Origin: Chryseobacterium sp. G0162
GTDB taxonomy: Bacteria; Bacteroidota; Bacteroidia; Flavobacteriales; Weeksellaceae
Direction of reading: 5' to 3'
Assembly: GCF_003815715.1 (NCBI RefSeq)
Contig: NZ_CP033922.1
Location: 1,315,001-1,379,000 of the forward strand
DNA length: 64,000 nucleotides
The notes beneath the pieces were generated by a model. The model had not been told where the DNA came from, did not search any database, and saw only the letters and a list, made by a program, of their open reading frames with translations. Every line of letters begins with the position of its first letter. Positions within the stretch are counted from its first letter, which is position 1. Below are positions 18,365 to 28,152 of this stretch, piece after piece. Made by a program: the position numbers and the translations under genes.

Positions 18365-18988
18365 TCATGAATCAGGAAAAAGCTTTTTGAAATCTTCTTT
18401 ATCTATAAAATATTGTAGGTAAAGCTTTACATTTTCTTCATAAACTATTTTCAGATAAGCAGGATCCGAGTCTTTATTATTTTGTCGCATAGAGCGAAGT
18501 TTAGGATCAGAACTGCGAAAATGCAGAATAGGCAAAGGCTTATCTATTCTGCCATAAGAAGGATCAGTATTTTGTTTTTTATTATAATACATATATATGT
18601 CAGGCCAAATTGTTTTATCCTTATCTTTATCTCCAAATTGCAGAAATTCAGAATTCATTCCTCCACCTTCACTTATTACGTATGTACTCACATACTTATT
18701 AAGTTCCTTACAAAAAAAAGTATAAGTATCGGCACGTATATAAGACATATTTCGATTACTAAAATAAGTCATCTTACTAACTATATCCGTACCTAATCTT
18801 TCATCATCTTTGGACAAAATCCCTCCAACATGCGGTACAATATCTATCTTTTTTAATTCTGAGTCAGTTATAAATTGTTTAATTTCTTTATTACTAATAT
18901 CTCTAGGTCTCAAAAAAATATAACTTATTATAAAAAACAATAATGCCGCGCCAAACACTGCTCCTAAAAAATACCCTATTCCTTTCAT
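18365..18988 (-). CDS. membrane-anchored candidate immunity protein
   Basis: The 207-residue protein has one N-terminal membrane helix (GYFLGAVFGAALLFFIISYIFL) and a soluble part of about 175 residues predicted to be periplasmic. No family is recognised. Its ATG overlaps the stop of the upstream PAAR-like toxin by one base (TAATG), so translation is coupled. Toxin then immunity, with coupling, is the usual T6SS cargo order. A periplasmic immunity domain would imply that the toxin acts in the envelope; this is inference. Confidence 0.6.
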   Translation of the reverse strand: MKGIGYFLGAVFGAALLFFIISYIFLRPRDISNKEIKQFITDSELKKIDIVPHVGGILSKDDERLGTDIVSKMTYFSNRNMSYIRADTYTFFCKELNKYVSTYVISEGGGMNSEFLQFGDKDKDKTIWPDIYMYYNKKQNTDPSYGRIDKPLPILHFRSSDPKLRSMRQNNKDSDPAYLKIVYEENVKLYLQYFIDKEDFKKLFPDS

Positions 18989-20127
18989 TATTTATTCTTT
19001 GCTATAATATTAACTCCTTTTGATTTCAAATTATCATCAGATAGTTGTCTAAAAAATTTGATTGTATCATCATATAAACTGTTTTCATAAACATCGAAAC
19101 CAGCATCTACTACTGCTCCAGCCACGCCCCAAGCAAAACCTTTTGCCAGTCCTTTTCCTAATTCTGGATTAAAAGTCTGTCTGGCAGCCGCAAGATACAG
19201 AGAGGAATTTAAGCGAAGTGCTGCACTGGGATAAGCTGATCTTACAGAAGCACTTACTACACCAGGATAAGCTTTTATAATATCTACATTATTAAGCGCA
19301 GAATTCATCAATGCCGGATTATACCCCAATTCCAAAGCAGTTCCTATACCAGCATCTCTTCCTGCCTGTATCGTTCCGTCATATATTGATGTTCCAGCAG
19401 AGTCGCGGGTTGTTTTATAATTATCATTGTTGATACGAGCTTCTATTTCTTCTTTTCTTTTATCCTGTTTACCATTTTCTCCATTTGTATAGTTCCAAAC
19501 GGTAAGAGGAAAACCAAAGGCAAGGTTTCTTGGATCTCCACCTGAAGATAATACAAACAACCCTCCCTGTATAATTTGAGAATTAAGATGAGCATTATAT
19601 TCCTCCGTATTGTTAGCTGCAATTTTTTGTGCTGCGGCTCTTGCCAACACGGGATCAACGACTAATGAAAGTGCTCCACCTTTACTACAAATCAGTTTAG
19701 AGTTTTGGATAAGGGCTTTATGACCATTTAAGGTAACGGTATCATGTACATTGATCCATTTCGATTTTGTGGTAAAATCACAGTCGTGATTGGCTTCTCT
19801 ATAACTTGCAAAAGAAGAAACACCTACTGCGGCTATAGCAACTCCTGCTGCTACTAAGAGTAGACCTCCTGTTGCTACTGTAGCAATAGCCAATGCTCCT
19901 ATGGCTACAACTGCCGCCAGCATTTTCAATCCACCCCAAAATTTACTATTAATATTACAAACAAAAGCCAGTTGTAATTTTAAATCTTTCTCAGTAAGTA
20001 AATATACTTTTTTACTGGCCAGGAATACATCTGCTGTATCTCTGTATCTGACAATGGTGTTGTCCATAGGAGATTTCATCTCTGTACAAACCATCATGGT
20101 GCCTTCAGGTATAAATGATTGTGCCAT
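18988..20127 (-). CDS. PAAR-like (DUF4280) T6SS effector with unknown C-terminal toxin
   Basis: The 379-residue protein has a DUF4280/PAAR-like N-terminal part: an initial MVCTEMKSPMDN segment, then WINVHDTVTLNGHKALIQNS and LICSKGGALSL (to about residue 165). This family caps VgrG spikes. A hydrophobic Gly/Ala-rich hairpin (about residues 65-108, LKMLAAVVAIGALAIATVATGG onward) is inserted inside the domain. The C-terminal 200 residues have no motif I recognise and would be the toxin. The start overlaps the LysM gene stop (TAATG) and the stop overlaps the immunity start in the same way. Confidence 0.7.
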   Translation of the reverse strand: MAQSFIPEGTMMVCTEMKSPMDNTIVRYRDTADVFLASKKVYLLTEKDLKLQLAFVCNINSKFWGGLKMLAAVVAIGALAIATVATGGLLLVAAGVAIAAVGVSSFASYREANHDCDFTTKSKWINVHDTVTLNGHKALIQNSKLICSKGGALSLVVDPVLARAAAQKIAANNTEEYNAHLNSQIIQGGLFVLSSGGDPRNLAFGFPLTVWNYTNGENGKQDKRKEEIEARINNDNYKTTRDSAGTSIYDGTIQAGRDAGIGTALELGYNPALMNSALNNVDIIKAYPGVVSASVRSAYPSAALRLNSSLYLAAARQTFNPELGKGLAKGFAWGVAGAVVDAGFDVYENSLYDDTIKFFRQLSDDNLKSKGVNIIAKNK

Positions 20128-21188
20128 TATTCAAATCGCTTTAGGTTAAAATCTATGAGTAGTTGAACATTATTTTTCACTTCTTCTATCACAGTGACAT
20201 GAGACTCCTGTAAAACATGATCAGTTTTATTCCAGATAAAGGTTTCCCTATAGCTGAAGTTATATTCTGAAAAATTAAACTGTACCATCGGCTTAATTCT
20301 TTCATTATACAGATTCACTATCTTTTCCATATTCAAAGAAGGATACTCCATAGCACTCACCCTTCTTATTTTCAGTATTTCATCAGTTTCCTCAAGAACA
20401 GTTGATGTAAAATTAAGAATCACCGCTTCTTTATCAAATAAAGTAGAATAATAAGTACGGGAATACTTCTGAAGAAAATCACGATTTCCCTGCAAATGTT
20501 TTGTAAAAAACAATTCATAGAACATTTTATTATAATAATCTTCTATAAGTTTTTTCTCAGGTTTCAAAACAGCTTCAACTCCGGCAATAAAATCATCTAT
20601 ATCTTTTCTGTTCTGAGATAACTTCAAAACAGTTTTTCTGCTTTCAAGCCCTGCCTTATAGTGATCCCATTCATCAATTATTGATTTATAGTTGATAATT
20701 TTTTTAATTTTTCCTGATTCCGGATCTAATCTAAATACAGAGTTACATTTTATCTTATCTATTTCGGCGATAAGTTCCATGCCAGCTTGTAGCATCTGAG
20801 GTGAACTTGTAACATGGCTTTCCTGAAGCAGAACACTTGCCAAAGTATTGTTCTGATCCAACCCTACTTTATACTGAGATTTGTAAGTACTATTATCTAC
20901 CATTACTTGCTCCAATACCGTCCCAACGATCATTTCCGTCCTGTACATCAAATTTCTTCCGAAATGAATTTCCTCAAGATCTTCAGCAGAACTTTTTTCA
21001 TCAATGGTTACAATTGGATTTATAATTAAATGCCTGATATGAATCGGGATTTCTTTTCCATAAATCTGTTGAGTCATCACTGCATTTTTATTATGAAACG
21101 CCACAAGTTCTTTTACATTTATGTTAAAATGTGCAGCGATTGTTTCTAAGGAATCTCCTCCTTTTATTTTATAGTTTACCAAATTCAT
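20127..21188 (-). CDS. LysM-domain protein in the VgrG1 module
   Basis: The 353-residue protein has an N-terminal LysM (residues about 4-50: YKIKGGDSLETIAAHFNINVKELVAFHNKN). LysM usually binds peptidoglycan, but in phage and T6SS baseplates LysM domains join spike components. There is no signal peptide. The C-terminal 270 residues are charged, mixed alpha/beta and unrecognised. It is 3 bp downstream of vgrG1 and overlaps the PAAR-toxin start, so an adaptor or chaperone loading the toxin onto VgrG1 is the likeliest role (inferred). Confidence 0.65.
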   Translation of the reverse strand: MNLVNYKIKGGDSLETIAAHFNINVKELVAFHNKNAVMTQQIYGKEIPIHIRHLIINPIVTIDEKSSAEDLEEIHFGRNLMYRTEMIVGTVLEQVMVDNSTYKSQYKVGLDQNNTLASVLLQESHVTSSPQMLQAGMELIAEIDKIKCNSVFRLDPESGKIKKIINYKSIIDEWDHYKAGLESRKTVLKLSQNRKDIDDFIAGVEAVLKPEKKLIEDYYNKMFYELFFTKHLQGNRDFLQKYSRTYYSTLFDKEAVILNFTSTVLEETDEILKIRRVSAMEYPSLNMEKIVNLYNERIKPMVQFNFSEYNFSYRETFIWNKTDHVLQESHVTVIEEVKNNVQLLIDFNLKRFE

Positions 21189-21191
21189 TTT

Positions 21192-23333
21192 TTAATTTAT
21201 GTCTACTTCTGTATCTCCTTTTATTGTCACAATAGGTGCTTTAAGAGATACACTTTCATTACCTTCCATTCCGATTCCGTTTGCTCCAAGGGCAATAATC
21301 TTTCCTTGAATAATAATATTACCATCAGAAGTCATTGTAATAGAACTGCTTCCTGTAACCAATTTTATTTCAGAAAAACTTGTAATATTTACTTTACCGG
21401 CGTCATCCATCGTTATTGTAGATTTTCCTTTTCCAACATCAATTGTATTTTTCTTCGCAATATTGGTAGTCTGACTGTTTCCAATAAATTCTTCACTATT
21501 ATTACTTACTTCTGTTTTGATATTACCGGTTCCACTTAAAGTAACATGGTTTCCACTCCTATCTTTAATCTCAATTCCACATCCATCATGAAACTGAATA
21601 ATATTTCCGCTCTTACTACTTAAGCTCATCACATTATTCCCTGCACCACCTCCGGCACCAATACCACCATGGAACATTCCTCCCATTACAAAAGGGCGGT
21701 CCGGGTGCTGGTGAACAAAATTGATAATCACCTGGTCTCCAACTTCAGGAATAGACATAAATCCTCGGTTTTTATTTACTTTATCACTGCTTCCTGCATC
21801 CGGAGACATCACACGGATAAATTCTGTAATGTCCGGTCCGTTCTGCCAGTCAAACTGTACCTGAACTCTTCCCTGGTTTTGAGGATCTGTATTGGAAACT
21901 ACTTTGGCAAACTGAGCTTCCGCTCTCGGTGTTTCAAATTCCGGACGTGGAATATAGCCTGTATCTGCAGCAATAGCTTCAAATTTGCCATCATAATATC
22001 CTCTGGCATCTACTTCATGAGTAACTTCGATAATCATCAACTTGGTGAAATATGAGGTTTCGTTGCTTTCTGCTTTGCGCATTTCAATATCGGCAGTACA
22101 TCCCGGATATAAGAAAGGTACAGTAGTAGTACCCGAGGTGATAAATACCTCAGAAGCCTTACTGCCGGCAGTCCCTTTTTGGGAAGCATCAATATCCATA
22201 AAAGAGGAAGCTTTTATAGGTGCAACTCTCAAAGATGGTGTTGTAAAGGTTCTTTCCGAAATTTCGTAAGCACGTCTTGCAATATCTGATGTATGATTGA
22301 TTTTTGCACTTCCCCCTGTCATCTTTTCATTTTTACTACTGTTGTAACCATAGAAAGAAGGGCTCACATGCTGGGCTTTCATTTTGATTGCAATATCACT
22401 TACGCTACTTCCATAGGTAAGTTTGACAGGTTTTTCCTGAGGCGGAAGCTTACCAAAATGTAATACTTCTCCATCATAATAAAACTGTTCACCATAAGCT
22501 TCAGCCATTCTTGCCAGATAATTATAATGGGTTTCTTCGTATTGTGAACTGTAAGAAACGTTTCCATGTTGAGCATCAACTCTGAAATCAAATTTATTCT
22601 GTCCCAGTCCTTCACTGATTACATGATAGGCTATGCTGTTCAAACTAATGGGCTGGCTTCCTCCAAAACTCTGAATATGAGGTGCCGCATCCAAAAGTAC
22701 AGTAGGACTGTAGCCTTTAAGGACAATATTCCCAAGGCTTCCTTTTTCCTGACTGAACCCAACTTCTGTAACTACACCCACGAAATTACGTTCCGCTCCT
22801 TGTATAATATCTTTATATTTGAAAACCACTGTTATCCTTTTTCCCAGGAAATTTTGTGCTTCTTGAAGGTTATGATTTTCTGCACTCCCCAATGTATCAT
22901 GGGCCAGCGTCAGGCTAAATTCATGATGCTTGGCAGCACTCTGCACCAATTTAAAATGTTTAAAATGCTTAATAATCTGCCCTTCGATAACAACATCTAG
23001 CTTCACCACACGGTTAATTCCGGCGATAATACTTTGAGGAATAGCTTCAGCATTATGTATCTTTGAGGTAGGCTGTTTCGCCCACACTTTATTTTCAACA
23101 ATGGAAGGATTGTTCGGGACAAAGGTTTGGTTCATGAACATATCTGCCCCTTGTACAGCGCTTACACTCTGCTGTCCTGCTTTCACAGCTTTCTTCACTT
23201 TACTGCCCGTTTTATTCATCTTTTCTTCTGCTTTTTGGGCAACATTTTCCTTTACATTTTTCAGTTGCTCTTTACTGCCTTTGATATCATTCTTTGGGCT
23301 ATCTACTTTAATTGTCTTGTCATCCTGAAACAT
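21192..23333 (-). CDS. tssI: T6SS spike protein VgrG/TssI, copy 1
   Basis: The 713-residue protein contains gp27-like and gp5-like parts: NRVVKLDVVIEGQ and FVGVVTEVGFSQEKG early, an OB-fold region with NRGFMSIPEVGDQVIINF and HPDRPFVMGGMFHG, and a C-terminal beta-helix of short repeats (NIIIQGKIIALG ... VSLKAPIVTIKGDTEVDIN). Compared with copy 2 it has about 70 extra N-terminal residues, Lys/Glu-rich (coiled-coil-like). It forms the trimeric spike carrying the LysM/PAAR cargo encoded directly downstream. Its own -7 box, TATTTTTG, lies at 23397-23390. Confidence 0.93.
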   Translation of the reverse strand: MFQDDKTIKVDSPKNDIKGSKEQLKNVKENVAQKAEEKMNKTGSKVKKAVKAGQQSVSAVQGADMFMNQTFVPNNPSIVENKVWAKQPTSKIHNAEAIPQSIIAGINRVVKLDVVIEGQIIKHFKHFKLVQSAAKHHEFSLTLAHDTLGSAENHNLQEAQNFLGKRITVVFKYKDIIQGAERNFVGVVTEVGFSQEKGSLGNIVLKGYSPTVLLDAAPHIQSFGGSQPISLNSIAYHVISEGLGQNKFDFRVDAQHGNVSYSSQYEETHYNYLARMAEAYGEQFYYDGEVLHFGKLPPQEKPVKLTYGSSVSDIAIKMKAQHVSPSFYGYNSSKNEKMTGGSAKINHTSDIARRAYEISERTFTTPSLRVAPIKASSFMDIDASQKGTAGSKASEVFITSGTTTVPFLYPGCTADIEMRKAESNETSYFTKLMIIEVTHEVDARGYYDGKFEAIAADTGYIPRPEFETPRAEAQFAKVVSNTDPQNQGRVQVQFDWQNGPDITEFIRVMSPDAGSSDKVNKNRGFMSIPEVGDQVIINFVHQHPDRPFVMGGMFHGGIGAGGGAGNNVMSLSSKSGNIIQFHDGCGIEIKDRSGNHVTLSGTGNIKTEVSNNSEEFIGNSQTTNIAKKNTIDVGKGKSTITMDDAGKVNITSFSEIKLVTGSSSITMTSDGNIIIQGKIIALGANGIGMEGNESVSLKAPIVTIKGDTEVDIN

Positions 23334-23389
23334 AGTGTTTTGTGTTTAAGTTAAAATTAAATAAACTGCTGATTATACAGCAACAGAAT

Positions 23390-23397
23390 CAAAAATA
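23390..23397 (-). promoter_or_regulatory. -7 box upstream of vgrG1
   Basis: The minus strand reads TATTTTTG, 56 bp upstream of the vgrG1 start and downstream of the tssD2 terminator, so the VgrG1 module may be transcribed separately. No -33 TTG is seen. Confidence 0.4.
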
Positions 23398-23469
23398 TAA
23401 GGTTAGATCTACATCATTTGTTTTTTTTAAAAAAACTGATTTCTGAAATCCGTGAGTCCTTATGAAAAA

Positions 23470-23505
23470 ACAGGACAGCATACTCTTCCGAGCGCACTGT
23501 CCTGT
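23470..23505 (-). terminator. terminator of tssD2
   Basis: ACAGGACAG (23470-23478) and CTGTCCTGT (23497-23505) form a 9-bp stem followed on the minus strand by T6. It would limit read-through from the strong tssD promoter into vgrG1. Confidence 0.8.
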
Positions 23506-23539
23506 ACCAATTTTATTTTTACTAAGATGATGAATAGGC

Positions 23540-23953
23540 TTATTTACCTGCCGAAGGCCACAGTCCAGCGTATTGAGAAGTACCGTAGTCGATAGTTTCA
23601 GCACTGATTACGAAGCTAATCAACATACTGTTGCTGTCGATAGCATCAAAATCTACTTCGTGCTGGATAACGTATCCGTTCTCCCATTTTAAAGTAATTA
23701 GAGTTCCTTCTTCGTGAGACTTGTTGAAAACGATCTCTCCCACAGTTGGCTTATATTTTCCGTTCAATAAGCTTTCAAGGATGTCTGATTTTTCAGTAGC
23801 TTCTACTGTAACTTTGATAAGTGCGTTAGAAGGGTCTGATGCTACACGTCCTGAAACGTCCGTAGATCTTGCTACGCTGTAGTTTAGCTTTAATAATTTC
23901 TGACCTTCTCCGTTGTTGAATTTTAAGATTCCTCTCGAATTTCTTTCTGCCAT
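23540..23953 (-). CDS. tssD: T6SS needle protein TssD (Hcp), copy 2
   Basis: This 137-residue protein is almost identical to copy 1 (Leu23, Ala28, Val75 and Thr87 differ). It lies upstream of vgrG1, as expected for an hcp-vgrG pair, with its own operator promoter and terminator. Confidence 0.93.
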   Translation of the reverse strand: MAERNSRGILKFNNGEGQKLLKLNYSVARSTDVSGRVASDPSNALIKVTVEATEKSDILESLLNGKYKPTVGEIVFNKSHEEGTLITLKWENGYVIQHEVDFDAIDSNSMLISFVISAETIDYGTSQYAGLWPSAGK

Positions 23954-24005
23954 GATTTGTAAATTTTAATCGTTAATAATATTTTGTGATTCGGTGATTG
24001 TATAG

Positions 24006-24098
24006 CAAATATAGAGGCTCTTTTTTCGGAAAAAAAACTTTTAACTATAAATCTGAAAAATTGTAGTAATTCTACGACTTTTTGTAGTAATTCTACGA
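24006..24098 (-). promoter_or_regulatory. tssD2 promoter with tandem 21-bp-phased operator
   Basis: The -7 box TATATTTG is at 24013-24006. Two identical copies of GTAGTAATTCTACGA are at 24063-24077 and 24084-24098, with a 21-bp period. The gap to the -7 box is 49 bp. The remainder of 23954-24446 is AT-rich and holds the transglycosylase terminator; the small frame at 24187-24393 is not supported. Confidence 0.78.
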
Positions 24099-24400
24099 TA
24101 TTAGATTTAATAACTCTACTTTAACCATTGTAAACAAAGGATTTTAAAAACTTATAAAACACTGATAAAAAGGATCATTTCCCACATCAAAGAGAGATAT
24201 TAATACTATTTAAGATAAAATTAACACATATTAACTTATGCTTAAAATTATAATATGAAAAGATCAAATGCTCCAATTTTTGACTGAAAAATTTAAAAAC
24301 CCAGCTTTTTTTATAAAGTAATTCATTCTCTTCAATGCATATGTTGATTTTCTTATTATTTTTCTCAAAATAAATAAGGATGAAATGCATCAAAAAAAAT

Positions 24401-24424
24401 AACCAAACCTATTACGGTTTGGTT
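24401..24424 (-). terminator. terminator of the transglycosylase gene
   Basis: AACCAAACC (24401-24409) and GGTTTGGTT (24416-24424) form a perfect stem. On the minus strand ATTTTTTTTG follows. Confidence 0.88.
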
Positions 24425-24446
24425 ATTATTTATATTATTGGTGATT

Positions 24447-25319
24447 TTAAGGTTGTACCCCTGCACCTGCACTTTCTTTTATTGATCTGGTTAGTATTTT
24501 ATTTTTTCTGAGAAGAAAATCTGGCATCAGATCAGTGGGAAGATAAAAAGAGCTTTCCCCTTTTTTCTGCAGCTCTTCTGTGATCCCAGGATTCCACGCA
24601 AGAATTTTATCTACTTCCACATCCAGCTCATCAGCGATTACACTTAGATTAAATCCGGCATTGATCTCTGTTTCAGAAAGGGCTGCATCTGTTACTTTTC
24701 TATTTCCATCTTCAAAAAACACCTTATTGATCCTTGCAGAATTATAATTGCTTAACACGCTCTGAAGTTCTCCTGTTGCATAGCAGGCATTCAGATATTT
24801 TTTCACGTGATTGATAGTTTCTGCAGGAAGATATCGGTAGAATTCGTGATATTGGCTGGAGCCTGCAGCCTGCATTGCCTTGGCAACATTTCCTTCACCA
24901 CAGTTGTAAGCAGCGACCACTGTTACCCAGTTATTGTATTTCTTATATAAATTAGCCAGGGAAATAACCGCTGTTTTTGTGCTTTTATACACATCTGTTC
25001 GTTGATGTTCTGCAAGACCATACTGGTTGGCATGTGCTGTCATCAGCTGCCATACTCCTACGGCTCCCGCTCCGGAGGTAATATTTTTGTCAAAATGAGA
25101 TTCAATAAGGGCTAAGTTTCTTAAATGCTTTGGAAGTCCCTTCTGCAGAAGTAACTGTTCAATAAATTCAACAAGGTCTTTGTTTGAATTAATGATTCCC
25201 TGATATTTTCTTACGCTGCTTTCTGAGGTATCTGATGCCGCCAGAAACTGGCCGTTTACCAAAACGACTGTTCCCAAAAGCATTACTCCTGTAAAGATAT
25301 TTCTGACAATGGTTTTCAT
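24447..25319 (-). CDS. lytic transglycosylase (SLT/MltD-like) in the T6SS locus
   Basis: The 290-residue protein has a signal peptide (residues 1-23, ending LVNGQ). The goose-lysozyme-like SLT domain shows catalytic Glu73 in ALIESHF, then GAVGVWQLM and AAYNCGEGNV, the three standard family motifs. The C-terminal 90 residues resemble a degenerate LysM-like tail (LSVIADELDVEVDKILAWNPGI). Placed after clpV, it may open peptidoglycan for T6SS assembly. A hairpin separates it from clpV, so co-transcription is uncertain. Confidence 0.88.
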   Translation of the reverse strand: MKTIVRNIFTGVMLLGTVVLVNGQFLAASDTSESSVRKYQGIINSNKDLVEFIEQLLLQKGLPKHLRNLALIESHFDKNITSGAGAVGVWQLMTAHANQYGLAEHQRTDVYKSTKTAVISLANLYKKYNNWVTVVAAYNCGEGNVAKAMQAAGSSQYHEFYRYLPAETINHVKKYLNACYATGELQSVLSNYNSARINKVFFEDGNRKVTDAALSETEINAGFNLSVIADELDVEVDKILAWNPGITEELQKKGESSFYLPTDLMPDFLLRKNKILTRSIKESAGAGVQP

Positions 25320-25336
25320 CTTAATGTTATTTATAA

Positions 25337-25372
25337 AGCAAAAAGGCGAATTCTATCAATTGCCTTTTTGCT
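25337..25372 (-). terminator. hairpin between clpV and the transglycosylase gene
   Basis: AGCAAAAAGGC (25337-25347) and GCCTTTTTGCT (25362-25372) form an 11-bp perfect stem. It may be a terminator or attenuator limiting expression of the downstream gene. Confidence 0.7.
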
Positions 25373-25386
25373 ATTTACTTTCTTAA

Positions 25387-27882
25387 TTAATCTACTTTCC
25401 AGCTTGTTTTTTCTTCTTCCTTATTCCAGTCTACATGAATCGTTTGTCCGGATTTCACTTCTTCTCTTACAATCATTTTAGAAATAGGTCTTGCCAGTTG
25501 TGCTCGGATCACTCCGGAAATCTGTCTGGCTCCATATTTACTGCTGAATCCGCCAAGCGCAAGGTTTTTTACAGCCTCATCAGTAATCTTTAAGGTAATT
25601 CCCAGTCTTGTTAATGAGGTATGAAGCGACTTCAACTGAATATTAAAGATTCTTTCTGCGATGGATTCAGTAATAGGGGCAAAAGGAATAATTTCTGTAA
25701 TTCTGGCTAAGAATTCCGGTCTGAATCTTCCTGAATTCGACATAATCTGCATCAGTGAAGATGATTCAGGAACTTTTCCTTCTTCAAACTGTTTTACGAT
25801 TTCTTCACTTCCTATATTAGAAGTGAATAAGATCAAAGCATTACTGAAATCTCCTTCTTTTCCAAGTTTATCATGTACTTTTCCTTCGTCCATGATTTGA
25901 AGGAACACATCGAATACAGAATGGTGAGCTTTTTCAATTTCATCAAATAAAACTACCGTATAAGGCTGTTGTCTGATTTTGTTGACTAGCATCCCTCCTT
26001 CTTCATATCCTACATATCCCGGAGGCGCTCCATATAGTAACGCTGCGGAATGCTCTTCTTTAAATTCCGACATATCAAAACGAACCATAGCCTTCTCATC
26101 GTTGAACAATAGTTCTGCCATTGATTTGGCTAGCTCTGTTTTCCCGGTTCCGGTAGGTCCTAAAAGGAAAAAAGACCCGATAGGTTGCCCTGGCTTGTTT
26201 AATCCGCTTCGGTTTTCGACAATAGCATCGGAAAGGATTTTTAATGCATGATCCTGACCTACTACCCTGTTCAATAGAAGGGATTCCATATTCAGGAGTT
26301 TTTCTTTTTCCTGAGCCTGAATCTTCCCGATTGGAATATTGGTTTTGGCAGCCATTACAGCAGCAAGTTCCAAACGGTCTACCTTTTCTCTTTTCTTGGC
26401 AGCATGCTGTAGAAGTTCTGCATAGGTATCTTCAATGATCTTTTGGATCTGATCTACTGGCATTGAGTTGTCTAAAGCCGGCTGTTCATTCAATGATCCC
26501 CATAAAATAGGGCTTATTTTATCTCTTAATAAATTATAAGTCCAGATCAATTCGTCTGCCTTATCTTTATTGTCAAGGTATTCTTCTTTTAAAATGGCAT
26601 CATAGCTTTCTTTCCAACTGTCCAGTTCTTTTTCGGAAAGTTCGTCGAGCATTTTAATGGCTGCCATAGTTCTGTCTAATAAATCGATGGCTGCATCCGG
26701 TAATTTTTTTCCTTTTGCATATCTTTTTGCCAGACGTACACATTCCGGCAGGGCTGTTTTTTCCACTTCAATACCGTGGTGTTTTTTATAGCCCTCAAGA
26801 AGAACATCAATCATTTTTACACAAGTCTGCTCATCCGGTTCATTCACGGTTAATACCTCAAAACGACGGTTGAAAGCCTGTTCCGGTTCAATAATTTTTC
26901 TGTATTCTTCCTGAGTGGTAGCGCCGATAACCGTAATTTCTCCTCTTGCCAATTCTGGCTTCAGTAGATTGGCAACGTTTCCGATGCTTCCTTTTGAATC
27001 TAAAAGGGTATGAATCTCATCAATGAAAAGAATAGCTTTTTCTATTTTCTTACATTCATTGATCACTTTTTTCAGACGGTCTTCAATTTCACCTTTGTAA
27101 GAAGTTCCTGCAAGTAATGCTCCTGTATCCAGTTCTAAAAGGGTTCCGTTTTTAAGCATTTCCGGAACGTTTCCTTTTGTAATTTCTATAGCAAATCCTT
27201 CTACTAAAGCAGTCTTACCTACTCCCGGTTCTCCAATGATGATTACATTCGGTTTACTTCTTCGGCAAAGAATCTCTACCAACATTCTCAGTTCTTTGTC
27301 TCTACCAATAATGTTTTCAAGGCTTCCGTTTCTGGCTTGTGCAGTTCTGTCTACACAATAACTTTTAATGGATGGAAAAGACGAATCTGTAAAATCTGAT
27401 CCGTTGGAAAATAATGATGCAAAATCGCCGTTTTCAGAAACTGTAAAAGGAGTATCTTTTCTATATAGGTTGAAGATTTCATGTTCTCTCAGTGGCAATG
27501 ACTTCAGTTGCTGAAGTGAAAACACTATCTGAGGTTTTACAATGGCAGTAAGGATGCAGATTGGAGTAATCTCATCCAGTCCCAATTTTAAACGGATATC
27601 ATCAGCTTCTTCTACAAGTGTGTCTACCGCTTCATCTTGTCCTACTTCATCGGGAAGATGACTCGTTTTAGGGTATTCTTCAATACGTACATCTGCCCAT
27701 TCATAAAAATAGCCAGGATCTTTATCTATGCTTTTTAAAAATTCATTAAGACCAATATCTTTATGCATTAGAGCCTGCAAAATATGCGGACCTCCATAAG
27801 TGCCATTATAATTTTCCCTCGCTATCGACTGAGCAATATGAAATAGCTGCTTTACTGTTTCGTTGGTTACTAGTACTCCCAT
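25387..27882 (-). CDS. tssH: T6SS sheath-disassembly ATPase TssH/ClpV
   Basis: The 831-residue Clp/Hsp100 ATPase has an N-terminal ClpN domain (1-140). AAA1 has Walker A GEPGVGKT (217-224) and Walker B ILFIDE (284-289). A short middle region (about 410-455) is followed by AAA2 with Walker A GPTGTGKT (575-582) and a C-terminal D2-small domain. It is assigned as ClpV rather than ClpB because of T6SS context and the short middle domain. It unfolds contracted sheath for recycling, although sheath genes tssB and tssC are not in this window. Confidence 0.92.
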   Translation of the reverse strand: MGVLVTNETVKQLFHIAQSIARENYNGTYGGPHILQALMHKDIGLNEFLKSIDKDPGYFYEWADVRIEEYPKTSHLPDEVGQDEAVDTLVEEADDIRLKLGLDEITPICILTAIVKPQIVFSLQQLKSLPLREHEIFNLYRKDTPFTVSENGDFASLFSNGSDFTDSSFPSIKSYCVDRTAQARNGSLENIIGRDKELRMLVEILCRRSKPNVIIIGEPGVGKTALVEGFAIEITKGNVPEMLKNGTLLELDTGALLAGTSYKGEIEDRLKKVINECKKIEKAILFIDEIHTLLDSKGSIGNVANLLKPELARGEITVIGATTQEEYRKIIEPEQAFNRRFEVLTVNEPDEQTCVKMIDVLLEGYKKHHGIEVEKTALPECVRLAKRYAKGKKLPDAAIDLLDRTMAAIKMLDELSEKELDSWKESYDAILKEEYLDNKDKADELIWTYNLLRDKISPILWGSLNEQPALDNSMPVDQIQKIIEDTYAELLQHAAKKREKVDRLELAAVMAAKTNIPIGKIQAQEKEKLLNMESLLLNRVVGQDHALKILSDAIVENRSGLNKPGQPIGSFFLLGPTGTGKTELAKSMAELLFNDEKAMVRFDMSEFKEEHSAALLYGAPPGYVGYEEGGMLVNKIRQQPYTVVLFDEIEKAHHSVFDVFLQIMDEGKVHDKLGKEGDFSNALILFTSNIGSEEIVKQFEEGKVPESSSLMQIMSNSGRFRPEFLARITEIIPFAPITESIAERIFNIQLKSLHTSLTRLGITLKITDEAVKNLALGGFSSKYGARQISGVIRAQLARPISKMIVREEVKSGQTIHVDWNKEEEKTSWKVD

Positions 27883-28152
27883 TTATAATTTTTCTTATAT
27901 TAATATTTGCGTTCTGTTTTTACTATTGTTTCCAGATGATTTGATGTTTTCTGAACCTGTACTTTTTATTGCTGATGACTCAAAAATCAAAAGCGGTTCT
28001 TTTATTTTGCTAAAATTAAATATTTTATTCTAAATATGATAAAGATAGTTAATTCTTCAATTAGAGAAGTAACAACCGTCTTTTTTTATCCTTTCTCCTT
28101 TTTCAGACAGGAAATAAAATACCACATTTCTATTACCGAAGTACCATTTTTC

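Noticed and set aside
24187..24393. 68-residue minus-strand frame upstream of tssD2
   Set aside because: It is AT-rich with Lys/Ile/Asn/Phe-biased translation, no start context and no family resemblance.
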